The notes below the pieces were generated by a model. That model had not been told where the DNA came from, made no database searches, and saw only the letters and a list, made by a program, of their open reading frames with translations. DNA of 64,000 nt from Beroe forskalii (Eukaryota > Ctenophora > Nuda > Beroida > Beroidae): the NCBI GenBank assembly GCA_011033025.1, contig WFMF01000133.1, positions 62,001 through 126,000 of the forward strand, in the 5' to 3' direction. Below are positions 1 to 10,485 of the stretch, piece by piece (the first letter of the stretch is position 1; each line of letters begins with the position of its first letter). The position numbers and the translations under genes were made by a program.

Positions 1-215
1 TCATGACAGGAATGGAAGGATCCAAGTAATCAAGCCAGTGACGGTTTTACTGTAATCCATTTTCAACTTTGCAATGGGCAGCTCATATTTACCCCTCCCG
101 CGCAGTTTCTGTTGCATAGGCTCTAGATAAATCTCTCACCCTTAGCTCAGTGGCGCTGGCCGGGATTCGAACCCAGGATCTTTCGATCATGTGCTCAAAC
201 CGACACCACTACATC
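1..215 (-). repeat. tRNA-derived SINE, copy 1
   Basis: The minus strand carries a perfect RNA polymerase III B box (GGTTCGAATCC, plus-strand positions 163-173) in a tRNA-like context. The body (GGAATGGAAGGATCCAAGT..., the 'CTCCCGC(A/G)CAGTTTC' block and 'GATCTTTCGATC') recurs in the same order at 24688-24955, and part of it at 41021-41090. Three copies of a B-box sequence about 230-260 bp long make a tRNA-derived SINE the best reading. The left end is cut by the window edge. Confidence 0.7.
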
Positions 216-333
216 AATCCTTTGATACAATTTTTCATACGTTGTATAACTGAATTCATCACATGCCTGCACCATAGTTCAATGACGTACTGCTTGAACG
301 TATCTAAATATTCAAACTCCCGTGCTCCTTCAG

Positions 334-2401
334 AACAACGTGAATACCTCGCTTCCTACTGAGCAATATGAGTGTGAGAAACTGATAGCCAGCTACCGGG
401 ACGCCATGAAGGACTTCCTGCTTCCGGAGATGGACAAGATGTACAAGGAACACTGCAACAAGGTGGACAACGCTCTGAAAGAGTGGATCGCCGATTACAC
501 TGCCAGTAAGGGTTTGCGTTGTTGCTTGTAAGACTTTTACTTTTAGTGGCGGTTTTAGTGTTTTTGTTTGTGTTGTTGCTTGTGCAAGTTTTAATTTGGG
601 ATTGACTTCATGCGATTCCAGCGATTAAGTCTTTTTATTAATTTTTCAGCAGTCAATAATTAATTTTGTAATGATTCACGGTAATCTACTATTGATTTAA
701 AACCAATGATCATCAAGAGAGCTAATCAAGAAAGCACATTTTTAAAAGAAAATTCGTATAGTCTTCTGAATATCCGTGAAATTATCAAATTCTCTAACAG
801 GTAAAGTCATGCCTGAGCCAGAAGTGAGGTCTTCAGCCGCAGTTCAGAAGAAATTGAGCGACATTCAGAGTAAGATAGCTCGACTCTGTGAAAATGAGAG
901 TAGGACAATAGACGAGAGTGTCAGGTCTTTGGAGAACACTCTGGAGAAGTGAGTTTCTGCGAAATGATGAAATGTGGTGATTTATACTGCATTCTCCGTG
1001 CAGATAGTTGATTTACTCATAGATTTACACTGTTTCTTACCTGCATTTTAATCACTTTTACGTTTTGTTGTATGATTTTTGTGATGAACTCAAGATTTCG
1101 GTTGCTGTAACGGAGTCTTTTAGTGCTCCCTTTCAATTTTATCTTCTCGAGTACTCGCTTTCACATGATATCAAGGTTTGATAGTACTGATTACTCCCCA
1201 CAGAGTTAAAGAACCGCTTAATGCGTTTACTGTGACTGTAGCTCAGAGAGAACTGACTGATGAGGAGCGGATAGACCAAGCTCTAGAGGCTCAGGATTAT
1301 AATACTGCTCTTCATCAGGTTAAATGTGTCACCTGATTAAGGTGATCAAGTGACCCCTCAATTAAGCAATTATATCTAATGAAAGTAAAGCGAACAGCCC
1401 TGATTTCACCTTAATTTGTTAATTTTCCTCCAATTCAACCAATTATCGGACTCCCCTTTTATACCCTTAAAAGTTTGCCTAGTTTTTCCACATACTGTAC
1501 CTGCTCCCGTATAAAAGTAAGTTATTCCAAGCCATGAAATGAAACAGTTCACATAACTTTGAGTACTCCCCCAGGCGCTCCTCCCTACAGATGTAGCCAT
1601 CCTCCTAGCGACTTGTCAGCGGATACCAGTAGATGATCTGTTCAGTGATCCCATCCCTGAACAACACATCCTCCTGTCCCTCCTCAATCAGATGAAGGGA
1701 AACATCACAGAGGACACGGAGCTAAAGTGTAATTACCTGCAGGAAACCATACGCGCTATTCAACCTGATAGTCCCATTGTGAGTGCTGCACAGACGTGTG
1801 TGTAATGGAGAAGTCTTATTTGTTTATTTAAGTAAAATAGAGAAGATTCCATCCCTTTAGAAGTACTAATCAGCTGATGGTCCCCTCACCCTATATGCCC
1901 CTTCCAAGTGTTATTGAAAGAGATGTCAGATGTTTTTCTATTCTCTGTAAAGTCAAGTTCAACTTTTAATTCTTGAAGCCCCTTCCATTTCAATAGGGAT
2001 CGGGTGACAGTCTTTGTCTCAAGCCACAATGCCAGACGTTACAAACTAAACTTTTGTTGAAAATGATACCTCTCCCCCACTTACCATTTTCCCCTTTTCA
2101 GGTCGAAGGGCACAGTGTTCAGGTGATACTTCATACCTCGCCCCCACTGACCACCTCCCCTTTTCAGGTTGAAGGGCACAGTGTTCAGGTGATACTTCAT
2201 ACCTTGCCCCCACTTACCACCTCCCCTTTTCAGGTTGAAGGGCACAGTGTTCAGGTGCTAACGGACCTACACGCCCTAATTTCCCACATTGACGAGAGTA
2301 CAGCCAGTGTCCCTCCCTCCACTTCCAGACGCCACCTCAGACCCCTGCGATGGGATGCCAACAGTCTTGTGCAACAGATAACCGCCATGTACCACGGATA
2401 A
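334..2401 (+). CDS. EDC4: EDC4 (Ge-1), C-terminal exons
   Basis: EDC4 is the scaffold that joins DCP2 to DCP1/XRN1 in P-bodies and stimulates mRNA decapping. Five exons with matching phases are seen: 334-505, 801-948, 1204-1318, 1575-1778 and 2234-2401, all bounded by AG/GT. Joined, they give about 230 residues. A helical, charged part (LLPEMDKMYKEHCNKV; IQSKIARLCENE) is followed by the conserved alpha-helical C-terminal domain (RIDQALEAQDYNTALHQ, then LLATCQRIPVDDLF and ILLSLLNQM), the part of Ge-1 that oligomerises and binds decapping factors. The N-terminal WD40 part would lie left of the window. The last exon's acceptor is present three times at 66-bp spacing, so the start of that exon is ambiguous. 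The stop is TAA at 2399. Identity rests on recalled family pattern, mainly the C-terminal domain. Confidence 0.8.
2071..2255 (+). repeat. 66-bp tandem repeat carrying the EDC4 last-exon acceptor
   Basis: Three near-identical units each contain the polypyrimidine tract, CCCCTTTTCAG and the exon start coding VEGHSVQ. The acceptors precede 2102, 2168 and 2234. The unit is 66 nt (22 codons) and has no stop in the exon frame, so using an upstream acceptor would add 22 or 44 residues without a frameshift. Confidence 0.9.
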
Positions 2402-2789
2402 AATGGTATAGGGTATAATGTGTAGAGATTCAGTGAAACTTTGGGAATTTTCAGTGTTTTTTATTATTTGATAATATTTCAATCTATATATTTGATATTA
2501 TGATACTGAATGATTTTAAAAGCGTGCAGTAAAATTCTGCCCCAATGGAAGCTGTTTTTCCCCGAGCGGTTTAGCACTTCAACACTTCTGTTCACTGTTC
2601 TCAAGCTGTGAATCAAAGAGCAATATAATTAATCAATTAAATAAGAAGTGTCTTGTTTAAAGCACTTCACCGTGAGTATTTTAAGTTATGATTATCATCA
2701 TTTTTGCTTCTTTTGCAGTGTATCATGTAATTAAATATGTATTCTTATGAATTATGGTCGTTATACATACTTACATACATACATTTTGA
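2402..2789 (+). other. EDC4 3' UTR / intergenic
   Basis: AT-rich sequence after the EDC4 stop, without a reading frame or a repeat I recognise. No clean AATAAA lies close behind the stop; the nearest match-like stretch is AATTAAATAAG near 2635. Confidence 0.4.
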
Positions 2790-4135
2790 TAATTCATACA
2801 TTTTGAAGGGTTAAGCAGGGACTGTAGTTGAGTTCAGTGATGTCCATGCACTGGCACTCCATCTCCTCGTTCACAGCTCCAGTCGAGTAAGGAGTTGCTG
2901 TTTTGAGGTGTATAACCCGAAACCGGGGCTTATCCGGGTATTGGCCAAGGAATTCTCCCAGGGTTATTTTGAATGCCTCTAACTCGTTAGCTGAGTCGTC
3001 TTGCTTAAGGAGCAAGTTCCAAAGACGAACAGATTTAACCTCAAACGTATTATCGTAAGCAGTGGACACCGAGTGCTTTGCCCTTTTAATTGAATGACAG
3101 AATTTTTGCTCGTACCCCTAGACGTTCATTGTTGTAGAATTTCAAACTTGTGCTGTTCGGGGCCTTTAGCTTCTTCAGACGGTCCCAGTAGTCAAGATCC
3201 ATGGTCCCAGCAATACGTTTGGTAAAGTATCGCTGGATTGATTCCACGGCTTGAATGTCCTTGATCGAATGAGTATCCCAGACAGGGCAACAGTTCTTTA
3301 GTCTACTCCTTACTAGGGACTTGATAAGTGTCAGAATTGTTAGTGTAGATGTATCCCGGAACGTTCCTAGGACCCACGATGCCATTTTGCGGGAGTCTGT
3401 GACAACATTGTTCACCTGCAGAGTCCAGCTACAATGTTTTGTTGACACCAAGATCTCTCACGAATAATGTCGGTTGGAGGATGTTACCATCAGGTACTGT
3501 ATAGTGTATACTGTATCAGCTCTGCTGTGAAGGGCAGGTTTCTCAGGAGGAAGGAGTTATTGAGGCAGAACTTCATCACCTCGAACACCCTGGTGGAGCA
3601 CCATATTGTTTTTCAGTGACCTACTGAAAACTTGATCAAGATCATGCTGTAGCAACTCTTTTCCTGGCATGGTTATCATCTGGTGCAGAAGCTTGGTGTC
3701 GTCAGCAAAAGCAAGTGGTTTTGATGAGGCAATTTTGATGATCATGTCCACTAAGTAAAAATGGAGAATATTGGTCACATCACAGTGCCCCGGGGGATGC
3801 CACTTTCCACGTTAGCGAACTGTGATTTATTCCCATCAACCACCACGGCTTGACGCCTGTTCGAGAGGGAGTCTACCATCCACTTTAAGAGCTTGCCTTT
3901 GATGCTGTAATGCTCCAATTTGGCTAGAAGTATGCGATGGTCTACCTTGTCAAAAGCTTTGCTGTAACCCTGTACCTTCGTTTAGGCTCTTGAGTTACAC
4001 GTAGTCCACATGTTCAAGTAGTTGAGTCAAGCAGCTTCTAGTCTTTCTGAATCCGTGTTGGCTGTCCGGAAGAATGCCGATAGTTTCAAGATGGTCGTTG
4101 CGAATGACCCTCTCGAATACCTTGCGGGTAACATT
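2790..4135 (-). pseudogene. 5'-truncated non-LTR retrotransposon (CR1/jockey-like) reverse transcriptase
   Basis: Reading the minus strand from 4135 down gives RT blocks in the right order: KVFERVIRNDHLETIGILP with QHGFRKTRSCLTQL, then KAFDKVDHRILLAKLEHY, ESGIPRGT, and the catalytic FADDTKLLHQ (YADD-type box). These are followed by the thumb/C-terminal block (NCCPVWDTHSIKDIQAVESI; RLWNLLLKQ). The pieces are in different frames with stops between them, and the 5' half (endonuclease) is missing, so the copy is dead. The family resembles CR1/L2/jockey-type LINEs; the exact clade cannot be set by eye. Confidence 0.85.
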
Positions 4136-4437
4136 AACAATTATTTTTATTTATGTGCTAAAGTACACGTTAGTCTTTCACTCCTTTATCAGAAAAGGTT
4201 GTTATTTCAAGTGAAGCCCTTTTTTCAGTTCATTCTATGATGTATGAATTGCCCGAGTCCTATAAATTTTGTAATATTCTATTTACTGCTTTACTGGGCT
4301 GAAAATGTTTCCATTTTTTTCCTTTTTTACTTATTTCTTCCAAAAAAATATTATCAAGTTATCATTTGATTGTTGGAATGTAACTATCCTCCCTGCTGAG
4401 CATGTAACTGCCGAGACTCGACTAGAACCGCCTCAAC

Positions 4438-5573
4438 ATGGCTATGGGATGGGCGGAGATCAACATTCGTTTGACGGGAAGTGGGGAAGAGTTCACCACA
4501 CCCTACGGTAGGTTTTGTACCACTGTGTCAGGAAAATAAGCTGAATTCTTAGTTTTTTTGTTAAAATGTTGACAAAATCATTCAATTGAATTATAGCTTG
4601 CAAAGTCACATAACTCAATCAAGTACAAATGTAAGTTCCTTCCCACTTATCAAAGACAAAAGGTGTAATTAACCATTCCTTTGTACTTTAATTAGTCCAC
4701 ATGCTCGGAACGCTATTATAATCAGAAATCCTGGTTTCGTATCACCCAATTACCCATCTCCTATTTCAAATTTGTGGAGCTGATCCAATCTATTCCTGAT
4801 CCAATCAACCTTTAACCCCCTTTTACACCCCCTAACCCCCTGGAATACCCCTTTCTCCCCCTCGAACCCTCTTTTAAACCCCTCCCTCTCTTACAGACAT
4901 GTGGCGGGAAGTGTTCGTGTGGTGTCTGGTATCTTCCCTCATCATCCACTTCGTGTCAGGACTCCTGGCTTGGTACAGTCTGGGAGGTCACCCCATTGCA
5001 GTGTACGCGCTACCCTCCTTTATTGTTGCGGGCTTCTTTACCCCACTCTTCGCTGGAACTGTACAAGTTAGTTTGTACCGTTTAAATAGCGTGTATGTGT
5101 GTTTGTCGAGTGTTCTGTGAGAAATGTGAGCAGATATAAACCGTTACTGACTATACATTATGTACATCCTACAATGTACATCGCCGTCTTTTATTTCTGG
5201 CCGTTTACTGTTTACTGTTTAAGATGATTCGGTCACCATCATTGGGATTCGTTCTTATCTTACCCTTATATTAATCCTCTGTCTTATATCCCACCGGCCA
5301 CCCTATCTGTAAAGCTTGTGACTTACCATACGTAAAATGTGCTTAATGTACTGTAGATCCATTTTACAATGTATAAATCCCAACATTCCCGATCCCAGAC
5401 CCTATTCCCCATTTCTCCCTCCAATGCATGTTTTTGTAACAAGTGCAGTTATAGTGTTTGTATACAAGACAGCGAGTTTTCCCATGCAATCCTTGGATGC
5501 TTTTCTTTGGGGTGTAGGACAGACTATAGTTTATACGCTAATTGCTGTGTCGAGGATATACGTTACTTTGTAG
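4438..5573 (+). CDS. TMEM170A: TMEM170 family membrane protein
   Basis: Small three-helix ER/nuclear-envelope protein; vertebrate TMEM170A helps shape ER sheets and the nuclear envelope. Exon 1 is 4438-4507 (MAMGWAEINIRLTG...). Exon 2 starts at 4897 and gives DMWREVFVWCLVSSLIIHFV and GLLAWYSL, matching the family's MWY.VFLW.LVSSL.FH..AGLLA signature. It contains two hydrophobic helices and ends with a GT at 5067 or 5075. Exon 3 (about 5444-5573) gives VIVFVYKT, GVGQTIVYTLIAVSRI and a stop, matching the family ending GTGQTF.V...SFLRIL. The exon 2/3 joint is uncertain. The obvious donor (CAA|gttagt, 5067) is out of phase with exon 3; TT|gtaccg at 5075 joined to the acceptor before 5444 keeps the frame. 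The paralogue (A or B) cannot be told. Confidence 0.8.
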
Positions 5574-5595
5574 TTGAAAGGTTGCTTGATATATA

Positions 5596-5601
5596 AATAA
5601 A
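5596..5601 (+). promoter_or_regulatory. Candidate polyadenylation signal of TMEM170
   Basis: AATAAA lies 23 bp after the TMEM170 stop codon, on the same strand. Confidence 0.5.
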
Positions 5602-6436
5602 TGTATGCTATCTTGTTTTGATCATATTCAGATTTCAGGCTCAACATGTTAATCCATCTTGTGACTATAGACTATTTTACTTTATTGACTTGAATTTTAT
5701 TATCCGTCTGTATTAATGTAACCAATCTTATATATTTGATTTATTTAAAGTTGAAACTTTGTAAATATATTACTTTACTTATTTTCCAATTAACAATCGT
5801 AAAATTAAATACTATGCATGTATCTTTTCTGATTCAGTAACATAAGGCTCCACAGAATCACTTTCAACCATTCTGATGTATCATGTGAAGTCGAGAGGAC
5901 TGTAGTTTTCCGTTGATAGGGCAAATCCTATCAAGTTACATTTCAGTCTTCATTTTAGCTTAGGCCCCGAAAGGCTTGACTGACAGCTATTCAGCAAAAA
6001 GGACCTAATGGGATGATCCTTAGACGTAACGCGCGAACGACTAATTTATTTTGTCAAGGTAGCATGTCATCTCTCGCATTTAGCACGCGCGTTCTTTTTC
6101 GACACTCGTGGTTTATTGAGCACTCACTGGCATTTTACATTCATGGCGGCATTTAGCTAGCGGACATCACTGTCCTATGACCAGTGAACATCATTAATTT
6201 CTGTTCAGTACTTTCACGATTCACTGAACTCCGACGAGGAATCATTCATGATTCATCACGGTGTATTCGAATGTTTTTATTTTATAATTAAATCCTTTAG
6301 TCGTTTCAACTTTAGTCGACACTTCAATAGTGTGTGTGGTGAGTGATCATCCTCACCATCCCTCTGAGCCCAAAACCTGAACTTATTCAAAGCCTAATTC
6401 TTACCCAGTCCCTTACCCCCATTCCCATTGATAGCA
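5602..6436. other. TMEM170-METTL5 intergenic region
   Basis: No coding sequence seen. It probably holds the METTL5 promoter and 5' UTR; the stretch just before the METTL5 start (6340-6430) is C-rich and no TATA box is evident. Confidence 0.35.
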
Positions 6437-9400
6437 ATGAAACGGAAGCAGCTCGAAAGCTACCTGCAAGACGTTGACCATTTCTCCGACCCTAAGATAG
6501 AGCTAGAACAGTACCCCACTGATCCTCATCTCGCGGCAAGTGTGGTTTACACAGCACAGAGTGGATATGGAGATATCGAGGATAAGTGTGTACTGGATTT
6601 GGGGGCCGGCTGTGGTATGCTGACTATTGGTAGGTACGTAGATCAGGGTGTCTTTTCTGACTAAGGGATCGTTCACATATTACGTAATCAGCAGAGGGGG
6701 GAGTGGGTTTCCAAATGATTACGTTTGATTACGAGGGGGGGAAGGGGGTTTGGCCAATGATTACGTAATCAAAATATCTAAATTTTCATGAAAATTTCAA
6801 GGATTTTTATGAAAATTTCACGAATTTTCATGAAAATTTCAAGAATTTTCATAAATATTTAAAGATTTTCATGAAAATTTAAAGAATTTTTTATGAAAAT
6901 TTAAAGGATTTCCGAATTTTTGTTACCAAAAATTAACCATTTGCAGAAAAAATTGTCAAAATTTCATAATTAATTAATTATGTTTAGAACATGATCTACT
7001 CTAACAAAATATGGTTCAGAATGCATAGTTCCTTTAGTGCTGCCCATATAGGAGGGATGTACTCCATTCGTTGAACTCTTCCAAACCACTTCAGTGCCAC
7101 TTTGTATATAAGGTTTGCTGCTCTGTGCTTGATCAGAGGTTCGGAGGCCTTCCTTTCCCTAGAGCTCAAGAGTTGATGCCAGAGCCGGTCTTAGCGTACA
7201 TCCGCAGCTTCATTATCCAGGAATGAATCTTTTTGATGAAGGTGTAGGAAGCTGCAGTTGTCTGTGAAGTTGCCAGACTCTGATCTGGCACTTAGGGGCT
7301 AGGGCTGATCTGGATCTTGGGTTCTGTCGGCTTTGGTGGCAGATGAGCAGGACATGGATACTAAACTTTGGTTCCATCGGTTTTGAAGGAGGTTGAGGTG
7401 GGACCAAGACGTTGATTTCTGGCTCTTTAGTGGAACTGGGGGCCTCAGGTGTAGAGGAGGAGGATGATCTGTTGAAGGAGGAAGAGAAAGAGGAGGAGGT
7501 GTCCATCTCATTGTCAGAGTTGTCGTAGATTTACGTAGGAAAAACTAAAAGAAGCTTTGAATGTCATATTCAGGTCAATGATGTTGATGATTGAATTGAA
7601 ACACACGATACTGTTCTATTTCTAATTTTTTGTCAGTTAATATAGTTTTTGGTGGCATCAAAAAAACTGAAGGAGGGGGGGTTGGGCCGTGATTACGTAA
7701 TATTTTTCCGAAAAAGAGGGGGGGGGTTTGGCCATGATTACGTTTGATTACGGAGGGGGGGGGGGGGACGGGGGTACAAAATGCCCAAAAATTGATTACG
7801 TAATATGTGAACGATCCCTAAGCATGAGTCCAAAAAGTCAACATTGGAGTGTAAATTTGCAATCAAGTTGTTACTTAGTCGATGGCGATAATCACATGAT
7901 TTTCGAAACTGAAGCAAGAGTGTTGCAACACTCTTGCTTCAGTTACATCGTTCAAACTTCAATCTCTTGAATACTTAAGTCGTTTTTTGACTTAGGTTCC
8001 GTTACGGAATAGCTTTTTCATGATACTATTTTAATGGGGTTTTCGTTATACTATTTCAATCGGGTTTTAAAATAGCATTGTAGCTGGAATTTGAAACTGT
8101 CTTTCTGACATCTGTTCAATTTGGGAGACATATTTATCATTAATTTACAGTCATTATAACGAGCTACAATCTATGAAATGCGTCCCTGCATATCCATAGT
8201 ATTTATCATGGCGGAATCGATTCATAGCATTACTTATTGCTGAGACGCATGTATATGCTGCAGTTTATTCGGGAACTGTCTGTTGATCAAATTATTGGGT
8301 AGCAAAATCTTGGGTGGAAGTGACACAATGACATTCCCCCCTCCCTCTCTACATTAATTGCACGACTCTCAATTAAACCTCCCCTCCCACTCACACACAT
8401 AACCGTGGGCTTATTATAAGCTTACCAACACTCAACAGATTCATTTGACATTGACCAATCAGCGCGCGAGTTGGACGTTAACTCGTACTCTGATAGGTCA
8501 ATGACATAATGATTTTCGGTTCCCGTGGGTAACTGAGTTTAACTGTGTGTGTTGTCTCGCAGTGTGCTGAGTGGTGCAGCGTGTGTGGTCTCAGTGGAAC
8601 TGGACAGCAGCGCGATACAAGACATGAGGGGGAATCTGGATGAGTTTGAGATTGATAATGTTGAAGTGATACAGGGCGATGTGACCCGGCTTCCTATCAG
8701 GTACAAAAAGCCTTTAAAGTTTACATTTTCTCTTCTCTAATCCGTGAATTGAGTAAACAATTAAAACAAAATCAAGTGTTATCTTTCATACTCACACACA
8801 ACGCGCAGGAAATCCCATCCTAATTCAGTTACAGCTCCCTCTGACAGGGGCGTAGTTAGTTTTTTAAAAGGAGGCGGCGAGATGCATTAAAACCAGTTTA
8901 TATTCATATTTTGCTTGGCTTCGAGCTCTCATTTCAACAAAACTTTCCCTGTTGTCTGTCCAAAACGCGGAGGCAGCCGCCTGTGTCGCCTTACCCCTGG
9001 CTACGCCTCTCCCTCTGGTGGCTGCTGAGGTGTTTAGCTGTCTTTTAAACGCAATCTTGTAAAAAGAAAACTTTTGGCTCGCTATTTTACAGCATAATCA
9101 TGAGATAGAAATAATTTGAAAGATTAGAAATCGGTGAAATTTATAGTCCTGCTTGATTGGCTGAGAAAGTTTGATAAACGGGTTGAACAGGTGGAGTCCT
9201 AAATATCAAATACAATGCACAGAGTTTCACGATATTTCGACTTCCTCATGAAACCAAAGCACTCCAAACAGTTAAACCGATTAAATATCTCGTTTTAACA
9301 ATCACAAGATTAACATGGTTTTTAAAGAGCACATTAACATACTCTGCACTTGATTGAGCTGCGAAATACTATCACACCAGGCAGGGTTTCAAGTTCGACA

Positions 9401-9712
9401 CGGTGATAATGAATCCGCCCTTCTGGGACTAAGAACAACCTCCGTATAAAATCGACATGGCATTTTGGAAGCATGCTGATTTTATTAGGATAACAGGAAA
9501 GTTATCTGACTGTGGGGGATGAGTTCTTCCACAAAACTTCAACCCGGGACTTCATTGTCAAGAAGTTCGAAGACCGGGGTCTCCAAGTGACTGTGCTGGC
9601 TGAGATGAAGTTCAAAATACCTCAAATGTATAAAATACACAGGAAACGGGAGGTTTTGGTGGATGTTGATTTTATTAGGATAACAGGAAAGTTATCTGAC
9701 TGTGGGGGATGA
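6437..9712 (+). CDS. METTL5: METTL5, 18S rRNA N6-adenosine methyltransferase (damaged last exon)
   Basis: METTL5, with TRMT112, methylates an adenosine in the 18S rRNA decoding region. Exons: 6437-6633, 8563-8700 and 9381-9712, phases agreeing (2/1, 2/1). Residues 1-65 include QYPTDPHLAASVVYTA (family E-QYPT-PH-AA) and SAM motif I, DLGAGCGML, at 54-62. Exon 2 gives VVSVELDSSAIQDMRGN with the SAM-binding acidic residue, and VEVIQGDV. Exon 3 starts with the FDTVIMNPPF catalytic motif IV. After NPPF the reading is broken: the family's GTKNN is present one base out of frame and the IDMAF block is back in frame, i.e. a +1 and a -1 shift with a stop (9429-9431) between. A 48-bp segment then replaces the part before HKTSTRDFIVKKFEDRG, while the end (YKIHRKRE, VDVDFIRI) is family-like. 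I start at the second ATG because METTL5 proteins begin MK(K/R); the ATG at 6428 is the alternative. A recent pseudogene or an assembly error are both possible. Confidence 0.85.
6665..7818. mobile_element. MITE-like DNA transposon with TTACGTAA termini (family A, copy 1), in METTL5 intron 1
   Basis: The termini are 26-bp perfect inverted repeats starting GGGATCGTTCACATATTACG. The element is flanked by TAA at 6662-6664 and 7819-7821, a 3-bp target duplication of the TWA type used by PIF/Harbinger elements. G-rich subterminal blocks (about 6695-6770 and 7670-7790) repeat ATTACGT(A/T)TGATTACG. The interior is AT-rich and has no transposase; the weak serine/proline-rich frame at 7213-7506 (minus) is not convincing. 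A shorter relative is at 19386-19833. Confidence 0.85.
7907..7944. repeat. 38-bp perfect palindrome
   Basis: AACTGAAGCAAGAGTGTTG from 7907 to 7925 is followed with no spacer by its exact reverse complement. The next bases (TCGTTCAAACTTCAATCTC) recur at about 51360-51380, so the palindrome is probably the edge of a dispersed element. Confidence 0.85.
7968..8020. repeat. Fragment of the family-B MITE terminus
   Basis: CTTAAGTCGTTTTTTGACTT followed by a CCGTTACGG end resembles the right terminus of the MITEs at 13680-13804 and 43729-43850. Only one end is present. Confidence 0.5.
8845..9010. mobile_element. hAT-type MITE in METTL5 intron 2
   Basis: The left end CAGGGGCGTAGTTAG and right end CTGGCTACGCCTCT are inverted repeats of the common hAT terminus CAGGGGCGTAGC. 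Flanks CCCTCTGA (8837-8844) and CCCTCTGG (9011-9018) are an 8-bp target duplication with one mismatch, as expected for hAT insertion. It is 166 bp and non-coding. Confidence 0.85.
9477..9524 (+). repeat. 48-bp duplicate inside METTL5 exon 3 (upstream copy)
   Basis: These 48 bases are identical to 9667-9714, which encodes the METTL5 C-terminus (DFIRITGKLSDCGG, stop). In the upstream position the segment sits where the family has the helix between MAF.K.A and HK.STR, and it shifts the frame. Confidence 0.9.
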
Positions 9713-9732
9713 GTACTGAGGAGCAGAATTAT

Positions 9733-9995
9733 CCATGCAAGATTCGTGTCAGATCCATGCAAGATTCGTGTCAGATCCATTCAAGATTGCATGTCAGATT
9801 CATGCAAGATTCGTGTCAGATTCATGCAAGATTCATGTCAGATCCATGCAAGTTCGCATGTCAGATTCATACAAGAGTCATGTCAGATTCATGCAAGTTT
9901 TGCGTCAGATTCATACAAGTTTCGTGTCAGATTCATGCAAGATTCGTGTCAGATTCATGCAAGTTTGGTGTCAGATTAATGCAAGATTCCTGCAC
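9733..9995 (+). repeat. 22-bp minisatellite in METTL5 3' UTR
   Basis: About 12 units of roughly TTCATGCAAGATTCGTGTCA plus two bases begin 20 bp after the METTL5 stop. 22 is not a multiple of three and the unit lacks stops, so all three forward frames are open across it; these reading frames are by-products of the repeat. Confidence 0.9.
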
Positions 9996-10027
9996 GCTAA
10001 TTGATTTCAATGTTACCAAATTCGTTA

Positions 10028-10033
10028 AATAAA
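10028..10033 (+). promoter_or_regulatory. Candidate METTL5 polyadenylation signal
   Basis: AATAAA just behind the minisatellite, which would put the minisatellite in the 3' UTR. Confidence 0.45.
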
Positions 10034-10485
10034 TTGCCTATTGTATTTATGATTCTAATGCAGCATTTAAGCTTTATACGACAAAATTACCATAGTTTGG
10101 CGTTTTATTGTTGGTGAATGATTCCCTTTTGCATAATGATTGCTCTATGTTGGATTTAAGGTTTAAATTTCCGTCTCACGTAGAGGAAAAAGGTCTCTGA
10201 CATGGGAATCGTTATATACAGTATTCCCCGGAAATAAAATGGGGATTTTTGCAGAGTAAAATTATATGCAATTATGCGTTAGTGCAATATAATGCACAAA
10301 TTTGAATAAAATTTTACAGCCATAAATATGAGTGATGGAGGTATGTAATCGTCAACCATTTAAAATGGCTTTAAATATCATATTGTATTGGTGGCTCTTT
10401 ATAAGTTAAGGATGATTAAACTATAATGTCTTGAAATGACACTCACAATAACACCACTTATCACTATAGGAAGCAGTGTTAATTA
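10034..10485. other. Intergenic, METTL5 to RING gene
   Basis: AT-rich, no gene or element recognised. It may hold the promoter or a short 5' exon of the next gene. Confidence 0.3.

Noticed and set aside
163..173. A functional tRNA gene at the B-box sequences.
   Set aside because: No complete cloverleaf with acceptor stem could be formed by eye, and the sequence is shared with other copies as a longer repeat.
7213..7511. Ser/Pro-rich frames on the minus strand inside the family-A MITE.
   Set aside because: Low complexity, overlapping open frames, no transposase motif.
9709..10032. Three overlapping open frames of 77-107 codons.
   Set aside because: They are products of the 22-bp minisatellite.
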